A stretch of 48,345 nt of DNA from positions 1-48,345 of the IMG/VR virus record IMGVR_UViG_3300047322_000336; one strand, 5' to 3'. Under the pieces are notes generated by a model. That model saw only the letters and a list, made by a program, of their open reading frames with translations, did not search any database and had not been told where the DNA came from. Source of the stretch: a virus. A program made the translations under genes and the position numbers. How positions within the stretch are numbered: the stretch's first letter is position 1; each line of letters begins with the position of its first letter. This document shows positions 23,148-29,519 of this stretch, in pieces.

Positions 23148-25306
23148 TTTCTGTACCTTGGCCCTTGCCAGCCTTCGCTGGTAACTGGTAGCCCTACCGC
23201 CCATTGGGGCAGGGTGCATAGCAGCAGTTCAAAGTCTTCTAGCGACCCGAACCCGTCTTCATCTTCGCTTGCCGCTTCGTCGTGTACCGTCATGATGAGG
23301 TAGTACCCAACGCAGTCGAGCAGCAGCATACCGAACGCCATCAGGTCACGGCTGCCGCCCTGGGTGTTGTTTTCGACCAGCTTCCCGCCGTAGGTGCTCA
23401 ACTCAACCCATTTGTGCGTTTTGCTATCGTACCCCTGATAGCGCAACTCATACATCATGTTACCGTTGCCCCACTTGTCAATCTCAACGACACGCGGGTA
23501 CGGGTAGCCGGTCTTGCGCCCTGATGGGAAACGGCATTCCAGAATCGGCATTTTACCATATTTCGTGACACGGTACTTGAAGCCCCGATACTCAGTCACC
23601 CGCCCAGGGTGTTGAACCGCTTCGATGCTGGCGCGTTCCAGCTGTTTCCACAGGCCCTTTGGCCCGGCAACCGACACGTACTTGTTGCGGTAGGTGTTGA
23701 TAGCCTTCTTGGCCATTGGAATATCAATCTGGATGTTCGCCACTTCGTCGCAGCGGGTTTGGAATTTCTCGTGGCCCATGCCATACCCAGCGCCGAGAAT
23801 GGTTTCCTTACCCAGCGGTCGTTCATCCGACTCTTTGTCAAGCGCTGCCAGCGGTACGCCATAAATGGCTGATGCCATGTCCAGGTACACGTCAACGCCT
23901 TGGCGGAACAACTCCAGGGCGCGTTCGTCACCGGCCTCCCAAACCAGAAACCGCGCTTCAATGGCTGAATAGTCGGCGCTTTTGAAATGGTGGTCGTACA
24001 TGGCGCAGATTACAGACCGGATACTAGAGGTCAGAATCTGCATAACGTTGAACGTCCACCACGTATCCTTACCCTTGGCGGTGCGCTGCTTCTTATCCAT
24101 AGCCTCAAGTTTGCGGGCGTAGGCTTCCAATTCGGCCACGTTGCCGCGTTTGAGCATACGCAGCACTTCTTCGTAGTCGGTTCCCTTGGGCAGTACAGGC
24201 CGGGGGAAGTTCTGAATCTGGATGCCCTTGCCACCCCAGCGCCCGGTACGCGCCTTGTGGTAGTTTAGCAGTTCATGCACTCGGCCATCGTCGCACACAT
24301 AGTTCAGCATGGAACTGAACTTAGCAACCGACGATGAACCGGCTACCGTGTACAACTCCAGCATGCGGCGGACGTGTGGCTTGAGGTCTTTGCGCAACCA
24401 CTTGGTAATGGTTTTGCCCTGCATGTTGGGCATAACGATGCCCTGCAACGCCATCCAGGCTTTCACCTTGGCGCGTTGGGTGCATTTTTGGAACATGCCG
24501 CCGCTGAGCTTAGCCGCCTCGGCGTTGTACTGAACCTTGACAGCGTCTGCCAGCTTGTCAGCGCCTCGAATAGCCGCTTGGTCAACATAGACGCCGCGCC
24601 AGTTAATGCGGTTCGTCAGCCATGCTACAAGCTGCTCAATCGGAAGCAGGTCGGGCAGCAGCAGGTCAATTTCAAGTTCGGCGTCGGTGTCTCGTATGGC
24701 GTAGTCGCAAAACCGCTGCCACTCTGCCGGGTGCGTGTATTCGTCGTTAAAGGTGCCGTCTTTCTTGGGTTTGCAGAACAGTTGAATCAGTGCCTTGCCT
24801 TCGGCGTCCTTGGGCATGTCCAACTGCAGAACTTCACCGGCCTCGGCCAAGTTGGCGGGCAGGGCCAGGGCCTTACACTTGTCGGCAACGTCAATCATGT
24901 CCTCAAGTTCGATATCCGGCCAACCCATCTTGGCAACGCAGACGTGTTTCCAGATACAGAACTCAAAGTAGGAGTTGAACGCGCCGAGGATAGCGCCGGA
25001 TTGAAGCATGGTGAACAACCCTTTTGGGGGTTTATCACCCTGGAGCCACAGCTTTGTGTCGCCCTTCTTGCCGGTCAGGTTGTAGGACATCATCAGCACT
25101 TCGCAGCTTTCGTGCTGGCTGTACTTGTATGCACCTACTTGCTTAAGGTCGATACGGCAACGGGTTTCAAAGTCGATGATCTTGCGCGGTGCTGCCAGTC
25201 GGCGCTTGGCGTCCTGTAGGCGGGTGTTGAGGATATCCAACGCTTCCCGTTGTCGGGGGTTGTACTCAATCTTCTTGTCGAAGGGTGGGGTTTTCATACT
25301 GCCCAT
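23144..25306 (-). CDS. Family A DNA polymerase with proofreading exonuclease
   Basis: The 720-residue product has an exonuclease domain with IIDFET (D45, E47) and a later YAIRDTDAELEI (Exo III-like). The polymerase motifs are A (DYSAIEARFLVW), B (RPLGKETILGAGYGMG) and C (VHDEA). It is the replicative polymerase. I chose ATG 25306 because GGAG lies 6 bases upstream, rather than the ATG 18 bases earlier. It should be able to use modified dCTP if the modification pathway is real. A promoter lies at 25347-25375. Confidence 0.93.
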   Translation of the reverse strand: MGSMKTPPFDKKIEYNPRQREALDILNTRLQDAKRRLAAPRKIIDFETRCRIDLKQVGAYKYSQHESCEVLMMSYNLTGKKGDTKLWLQGDKPPKGLFTMLQSGAILGAFNSYFEFCIWKHVCVAKMGWPDIELEDMIDVADKCKALALPANLAEAGEVLQLDMPKDAEGKALIQLFCKPKKDGTFNDEYTHPAEWQRFCDYAIRDTDAELEIDLLLPDLLPIEQLVAWLTNRINWRGVYVDQAAIRGADKLADAVKVQYNAEAAKLSGGMFQKCTQRAKVKAWMALQGIVMPNMQGKTITKWLRKDLKPHVRRMLELYTVAGSSSVAKFSSMLNYVCDDGRVHELLNYHKARTGRWGGKGIQIQNFPRPVLPKGTDYEEVLRMLKRGNVAELEAYARKLEAMDKKQRTAKGKDTWWTFNVMQILTSSIRSVICAMYDHHFKSADYSAIEARFLVWEAGDERALELFRQGVDVYLDMASAIYGVPLAALDKESDERPLGKETILGAGYGMGHEKFQTRCDEVANIQIDIPMAKKAINTYRNKYVSVAGPKGLWKQLERASIEAVQHPGRVTEYRGFKYRVTKYGKMPILECRFPSGRKTGYPYPRVVEIDKWGNGNMMYELRYQGYDSKTHKWVELSTYGGKLVENNTQGGSRDLMAFGMLLLDCVGYYLIMTVHDEAASEDEDGFGSLEDFELLLCTLPQWAVGLPVTSEGWQGPRYRK

Positions 25307-25346
25307 CTTAGCTCCATATTGCAATATTAGCGCAGGGGTTCCCGGG

Positions 25347-25375
25347 AGTATAACCGGTATATGTTAAACGCGCAA
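25347..25375 (-). promoter_or_regulatory. Promoter upstream of the DNA polymerase gene
   Basis: Reading the minus strand: TTGCGC (25375-25370), a 17-base spacer and TATACT (25352-25347). The -10 box matches 5 of 6 consensus bases. It lies directly after the terminator of the DUF2815 gene and 41 bases before the polymerase start. Confidence 0.55.
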
Positions 25376-25377
25376 TA

Positions 25378-25405
25378 AAAATCCCCGCCGAAGCAGGGAT
25401 TTATG
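25378..25405 (-). terminator. Intrinsic terminator after the DUF2815 gene
   Basis: On the minus strand AAATCCC, a 10-base loop and GGGATTT are followed by TTATT. It ends the DUF2815 transcript just before the polymerase promoter. Confidence 0.75.
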
Positions 25406-25419
25406 TAACCGACTAACCC

Positions 25420-26112
25420 TTACAGGTCGAAGTCGTCAAATTCATCAGCAGGCTTGGCCGGTTTGCGGTTAGGCTTGCCCCGAGCCGGTGCATCATCGAA
25501 ACCGTCGTCTTCGCCGAAAGGGATTTCGTCGTCATCACTGATGAGGTCAGCGAATTCGTCTTCAACGTCAACGCTGCCGTCCAGGCGCTTGCCGTCTGCC
25601 CACTTCATGACGTTGTTCAGCGCAAGAGCCACGCCCTTGTTGCCGCTGTTGTCGTAGTAGAAGGCGGTAACGGAAATCTGGTACTTGGCGCCGCTGAACA
25701 TTTCGTCGCGGATTTCGTCCGGGTCAGTCAACTTTGTACCGTTGCGCAGTACGCAACCTGGACGGCCTTTCTTGTCGTTGGTGCCGACGTTGAAGAAGTA
25801 GCAGCCCTGATATTCAGCGCCTTCGCGGTCTTCTTCGTCCGCATCACGCACTGGCTTGCCAAACTTGGGATTGTTCAGCAGCTTCTTGGCTTTGGCTGGG
25901 TCGTTGCCGGCCAGCGGGCAGGCCAAAATAGCGGCGTAGACGATCTTGTCCAACTTGGCCTTCACAGCCTTGTCGGTTTTGGGGAAGATGCCTTGCATGG
26001 AATAACGCATTTCGCCGTGGTCGTTCGCTTTCGGGGTGGCGAGCACCACATAGGAGCCAATGACGGGGCCAATGATGGCGCGGCGGGCGTTGGTTTTAGT
26101 CGGTTCAGCCAT
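25420..26112 (-). CDS. DUF2815 protein (putative ssDNA-binding protein)
   Basis: The product has 230 residues from ATG 26112. The upstream in-frame start would add 20 unrelated residues. The core (IIGPVIGSYVVLATPKA, NDKKGRPGC, DEMFSGAKYQISVTAFYY, KGVALALNNVMKWADGKRLDG) matches DUF2815, an OB-fold-like family next to DUF2800 and phage polymerase genes. The acidic C-terminus ending DEFDDFDL resembles the interaction tail of single-stranded DNA-binding proteins. It probably coats ssDNA at the fork. Confidence 0.85.
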   Translation of the reverse strand: MAEPTKTNARRAIIGPVIGSYVVLATPKANDHGEMRYSMQGIFPKTDKAVKAKLDKIVYAAILACPLAGNDPAKAKKLLNNPKFGKPVRDADEEDREGAEYQGCYFFNVGTNDKKGRPGCVLRNGTKLTDPDEIRDEMFSGAKYQISVTAFYYDNSGNKGVALALNNVMKWADGKRLDGSVDVEDEFADLISDDDEIPFGEDDGFDDAPARGKPNRKPAKPADEFDDFDL

Positions 26113-26114
26113 TT

Positions 26115-26372
26115 TTACAGTCTCACTGTATAAGAGGTTTCGCGTATTCGCGGGTTCACTGTCTTCTCCCATTTAAGGGCTGCCGTGTGTCGTTTCCAAC
26201 TTCGCGTGTGCAGGCGCCACGGCGCGCCTTTTGTTTCACCAGTTTTCGCGGTAACAAACGTCGTACTGGCTGGTACAGTGTGGATTAAACCACTTGCTAG
26301 AGCCCCTGGCCGGGCTGGCGGTTTTTGCAGTCCGCCAACTGATGGGGTTAGAGGCTCAAAACCGCATCCCAT
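26115..26372 (-). CDS. Possible hypothetical gene in a 300-base gap
   Basis: An 85-codon frame (ATG 26372) ends 2 bases before the DUF2815 ATG, and the same frame is open back into the DUF2800 gene. The product is basic with no recognised family. There is only a weak AGAG ribosome site 9 bases upstream. The same stretch contains several hairpins, including GGCGG/CCGCC and AGCCC/GGGCT stems near 26306-26340 and an AGGCGC stem near 26212-26229. It may instead be a structured leader for DUF2815. Confidence 0.35.
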   Translation of the reverse strand: MGCGFEPLTPSVGGLQKPPARPGALASGLIHTVPASTTFVTAKTGETKGAPWRLHTRSWKRHTAALKWEKTVNPRIRETSYTVRL

Positions 26373-26412
26373 GGAGCCGCACTCTACAGAAAGCAGCGCG
26401 GCTTGTCCAGTG

Positions 26413-27816
26413 TCAAAGTTCCAGCCAATCGTCTGGTTTGTCGATAAGGTGCGCGAACTCGCTTTCGATGGCTGGTGCAATAGCAGGGCGTGGGTCCGAT
26501 TCGAGCACCAACGCTACACCGGCGTCGGGCTTGACCACGCACTTCTTCATGAACGCTTCGACCTTCTTCGGGTCAATAGCTTTGGCCTTGAATGCCTTCT
26601 CAAGCTGCGCCGGGCTCTTGAGGCCGGGGATTTCCATGTAATCATGCGGGGCAAGGCCAAGGCGCTTGCACTGCTCTTTTACGGTTTCGTCTGATGCACT
26701 GTACTTGCGCCGGGCGCCTCCCTTCTCTACCAGTTTGTGGTTTAACACACGCTCGCCACGTTCAGCCCTGATATGTGCCCGCTCTTGCACCGATTTAACA
26801 AACGCAATGATACCCTCTGCGTTTTTGAGGATGAACGCCTCTTGTTCGGGGGTGATGAGCGCAAGGTCTGGCAGACGACCAACAGTTTCAACGTCCAGGT
26901 CTTCGTTGATAATCTCTTGGAACTCAATCAACGCGCCGCCGCACGCTGCATCATGCGCAGCTCTACACCGGGCTTTGGCCGGGCACCATGTGCAATGGCC
27001 TTCAAGGTCAGCAACAAGATATTCGGCGCACCACTCAATATCGTCAACGGCGTCTTCAATAGCTGCCAATGCGTGGATAGCCTCAACAGCCTTTTCAGCG
27101 CCCGGTAGGAAAGTTGACTCGACCCACTCCCATACTTCATCAACAGTCAGCACCCATTCGCGTATCGCTTCACCCGGCCCGTTCGGTTGGATGATGGTCA
27201 TACGAACATGCGTGAAGTCGTATTCATCGTTTAGGTCAATCAGCGCGCAGACGGCGTAGATCAAAAGTTGGGTGTTGTCAACGGCACCAACCCAACCACG
27301 CCCGTTCTTGTAGTCGCCCAAGTCTAGGTAGCCGAATAGTTCAGCGCCTACTAAGTCGCCTGTACCGCCGTATTCAGAGCCGGTCAAGCACAGATACGCG
27401 CCCTGGCTGCCCTGAATACCGGTGATATAGTCCTGCATGCTTCCAGGCCGCTCAAGTTCAACGTAGTCACACTTGTCGATCTTGTCACGGCCCCACTTCA
27501 CGTACACCAGCGCACCGGCTACGATTTCTTCGTCAACTACCACGCCCTCAACCGTCTGGCCTAAGTAGTCTTCGGGCCAAGTGGCATGTTCAGGGTTGTG
27601 CTGATAGCTGACAAGGCACATTTCACCTACGGCGTGGGCGCAGGTGCCGCGCTTGCTCCAGATGGTGTCAGAGCGCTTACGTTCGTGTGCTGGTAGCGAT
27701 TCGGTCAGCGCAATACTACCGGCGCAGGTCAGCCACTGTTTGGAGTTGGACGCGCCAAAACGTTTATGGCCACTCGGGCCTTGCTTCTTCTTAGCGGGCT
27801 TCTTTGGCTTCGCCAT
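26413..27816 (-). CDS. DUF2800 protein (Cas4/RecB-like nuclease family)
   Basis: The product has 467 residues from ATG 27816 with AGGAGA upstream. The start region RFGASNSKQWLTCAGSIALTESLP, the RGTCAHAVGEMC segment and the later CTWCPAKARCRAAH cysteine cluster are typical of DUF2800, a PD-(D/E)XK nuclease family with an iron-sulfur-like Cys motif. It is part of the conserved polymerase/DUF2815/helicase module and is probably a recombination exonuclease. Confidence 0.85.
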   Translation of the reverse strand: MAKPKKPAKKKQGPSGHKRFGASNSKQWLTCAGSIALTESLPAHERKRSDTIWSKRGTCAHAVGEMCLVSYQHNPEHATWPEDYLGQTVEGVVVDEEIVAGALVYVKWGRDKIDKCDYVELERPGSMQDYITGIQGSQGAYLCLTGSEYGGTGDLVGAELFGYLDLGDYKNGRGWVGAVDNTQLLIYAVCALIDLNDEYDFTHVRMTIIQPNGPGEAIREWVLTVDEVWEWVESTFLPGAEKAVEAIHALAAIEDAVDDIEWCAEYLVADLEGHCTWCPAKARCRAAHDAACGGALIEFQEIINEDLDVETVGRLPDLALITPEQEAFILKNAEGIIAFVKSVQERAHIRAERGERVLNHKLVEKGGARRKYSASDETVKEQCKRLGLAPHDYMEIPGLKSPAQLEKAFKAKAIDPKKVEAFMKKCVVKPDAGVALVLESDPRPAIAPAIESEFAHLIDKPDDWLEL

Positions 27817-27985
27817 AGTGGCCAGTCTCCTGCAAAATAGCTTCAAACAGGTCAGATGATACGCACATGGTCTGCGTTGTGTCTTCAATCTCGTACACTT
27901 GCACCATACGCCCGCCTAACTCCAAGCACACGCATTTGGGGCGGCGCTTCCTTATAGGCGGGTGCGGCTTGCGTTCAACGACCAT
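27791..27985 (-). CDS. Small protein, paralogue-like with the next gene
   Basis: The product has 64 residues from ATG 27985 with GGAGG upstream. It overlaps the DUF2800 start by 26 bases. The C-terminal part TQTMCVSSDLFEAILQE resembles GTMVVSDDVFKLLEAV of the neighbouring protein, which suggests a tandem duplication. The N-terminus is basic. Function unknown. Confidence 0.65.
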   Translation of the reverse strand: MVVERKPHPPIRKRRPKCVCLELGGRMVQVYEIEDTTQTMCVSSDLFEAILQETGHYGEAKEAR

Positions 27986-28184
27986 TTGGGACTGCCTCCA
28001 GCAATTTGAACACGTCGTCGGACACAACCATGGTGCCGGGCGGTAGGTAGGGGTTGCGCAGGATCTTCAACTCAACGACGGGTGCAGCCGCTTCCGCCAT
28101 TGCCTGTTGAGCGCGTTTGATATCAGTGAGTATCTGTTCAGGCGTTTTGGCCGCCCAACTTTCACCGGGTTCCAGTGGCTTCAT
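27975..28184 (-). CDS. Small protein with helical N-terminus
   Basis: The product has 69 residues from ATG 28184, overlapping the previous stop (ATGA) with AGGGG upstream. A helix (PEQILTDIKRAQQAMAEAA) is followed by the shared V-x-V-S-x-D-x-F segment also seen in the next gene. It is part of a chain of four overlapping genes leading into DUF2800. Confidence 0.65.
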   Translation of the reverse strand: MKPLEPGESWAAKTPEQILTDIKRAQQAMAEAAAPVVELKILRNPYLPPGTMVVSDDVFKLLEAVPNGR

Positions 28185-28402
28185 TTGTATTGCCCCTGTG
28201 TTTCGTCGAATTGGTATGCGCGCACGCACACGTTAATTCTACCTGTTGAGCGGTCGCCTACGCCAAACTCTTTGAGCATGTCGGCGCAGCGTTTACGCGC
28301 ATCTTCAACAGGTAGGTGGGAGAAATTGGTTTGCGGAATGTACGCAGAGCACTGGCCCTGTGCATTCAACAGGCAAATCGCGAATATCCAAGTCAGTGCC
28401 AT
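28181..28402 (-). CDS. Small exported protein
   Basis: The product has 73 residues. The first 18 (MALTWIFAICLLNAQGQC) look like a signal peptide or membrane segment. The rest is a soluble domain with two cysteines. AAGAGGG precedes the ATG. It is similar in design, not clearly in sequence, to the small exported protein at 35235-35471. Function unknown. Confidence 0.6.
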   Translation of the reverse strand: MALTWIFAICLLNAQGQCSAYIPQTNFSHLPVEDARKRCADMLKEFGVGDRSTGRINVCVRAYQFDETQGQYK

Positions 28403-28423
28403 GATACAGCCCTCTTAAACGAG

Positions 28424-28451
28424 AAAGCCCCAGCGCTTAGGCCGGGGCTTT
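28424..28451 (-). terminator. Intrinsic terminator
   Basis: On the minus strand AAAGCCCC, a 12-base loop and GGGGCTTT are followed by a T-rich stretch. It ends the transcript of the 28471-29061 gene. Confidence 0.75.
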
Positions 28452-28470
28452 GATTATTGCAGGCCGAGTG

Positions 28471-29061
28471 TTACTTGACGGCTTTGGCGATTGCAGCCAG
28501 GGTTTTGTTGTCAGCCGAGGCCAGACCGCGCACGGTGTTCAGACCGTTCTTGACCAGGATGGCTTGAGCTTTTTCCTTGCCGTGTTTCTTGGCATAGGCT
28601 TGCACAGCGGTTTTGACTTCGTCAGCGTCAACTTCACCGCCTTCATCGTCGTCCAGGCCGAAACCGTCGTCGCCTTCATCGTCGTCCAGGCCGAAACCGT
28701 CGTCGCCTTCACCGCCGCCAGCCAGTGCAGCGTTGGCAGCAGCAACCAGTGCAGGCCAGTCGGACTTGTCAACGCCACGCAGATTTTCAGCGCCGAACGC
28801 GGTCAGGATTTCGCTGACGGTATCGTCACCCAGCTCGTCGCGGACCTTGGTCATTGCGGTTTTGACTTGGTCGGCGGTGACCGGCTTCAGGGTTTCTTGT
28901 TCCAGCTCTTCTTCAACTTCCGGCGCAGCTTTGGCAGCCGGTTTGCCTTTGCCAGCGGGCAGAGTGACCGGAGCAGAAGCAACGCCGAGTTTCGACAGAG
29001 CAGCCAGGGCTTTGTTCAGTTCTTCGGTGTCGGAAGGCAGGATAATCAGGCCGATTTGCAT
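28471..29061 (-). CDS. Acidic protein with duplicated helical domain
   Basis: The product has 196 residues and a GGAG ribosome site. Two similar domains are visible: one at about 84-134 (DQVKTAMTKVRDELG, then ILTAFGAENLRGVDKSDW) and one at about 148-196 (DEVKTAVQAYAKKHG, then ILVKNGLNTVRGLASAD). They are joined by two exact copies of GDDGFGLDDDE. It is a single-gene transcript with its own leader containing a large inverted repeat, and it ends in a terminator. Family not recognised. The acidic linker and independent transcription suggest an abundant early protein. Confidence 0.7.
   Translation of the reverse strand: MQIGLIILPSDTEELNKALAALSKLGVASAPVTLPAGKGKPAAKAAPEVEEELEQETLKPVTADQVKTAMTKVRDELGDDTVSEILTAFGAENLRGVDKSDWPALVAAANAALAGGGEGDDGFGLDDDEGDDGFGLDDDEGGEVDADEVKTAVQAYAKKHGKEKAQAILVKNGLNTVRGLASADNKTLAAIAKAVK
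28641..28706. repeat. Two tandem 33-bp units inside a gene
   Basis: 28641-28673 is repeated exactly at 28674-28706, in frame, and encodes the duplicated acidic Gly-Asp linker. It is likely to vary in copy number by slippage. Confidence 0.9.
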
Positions 29062-29109
29062 GTGAGTTGCTCCATTTACAGTTGGGTGGCGAAAATGCCG
29101 GGGTAGTTA

Positions 29110-29207
29110 AGCCGCTTCCGTGTGGTGCCTTAAGTGAACCAGTGGTTCGATGGAACTCTTGCATAAAAGGCCGTTGTCGCCAGCAAGGGCACCACACGGA
29201 AGCGGCT
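29110..29207. repeat. Perfect 20-bp inverted repeat in divergent intergenic region
   Basis: The arms at 29110-29129 and 29188-29207 are exact reverse complements separated by 58 bases. Inside is a small GAACCA/TGGTTC hairpin at 29136-29148. It lies in the 458-base gap between the divergent acidic-protein gene and the primase-helicase gene. It may be a regulator site, a long leader hairpin, or part of a replication origin. Confidence 0.85.
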
Positions 29208-29424
29208 GCAACGTAGGGAGAATGTTGGACGCTTCTTGCGTTCTTGTCTAGTGGGAATTTCTGGTTTCTTGCTGTTTGTGTAAGCCACTGGCAGGCTTCT
29301 TCACGGGGTAGGGCTGTATAAATAGCTTTAGCGCATTGGCAGTGTGTAAGGGTGGGCCAGGGCGGTTGCGCGGGACAAGCGGCTAGGGCGGTCATATACT
29401 TGGCGGCTCTTGACCACTACAAGA

Positions 29425-29468
29425 CGGGCATTAAAAAGCCCGCTTAAGTGGAGCAAACCTAAGCGGGC
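29425..29468 (+). promoter_or_regulatory. Competing hairpins in the primase leader
   Basis: The segment GCCCGCTTA (29438-29446) can pair downstream with TAAGCGGGC (29460-29468). Its first five bases can instead pair upstream with CGGGC (29425-29429). The two folds exclude each other, as in attenuators. The 29520 start lies 51 bases downstream. No functional evidence beyond sequence. Confidence 0.45.
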
Positions 29469-29519
29469 CGACAACCCCAACACTGTAACCCGTCCGAAAG
29501 AGTCACAACGGAGCCGAGT

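Noticed and set aside
26290-26400. tRNA gene in the structured gap
   Set aside because: Hairpins are present, but no cloverleaf with T-arm GTTCGA-type loop and acceptor stem can be drawn.
26185-26694. Plus-strand 169-codon frame in the DUF2800/DUF2815 gap
   Set aside because: It runs against the operon and overlaps DUF2800; no ribosome site and no protein-like pattern.
28913-29395. 160-codon - strand frame crossing the divergent intergenic region
   Set aside because: It overlaps the acidic-protein gene in another frame, includes both arms of the inverted repeat and lacks a ribosome site.
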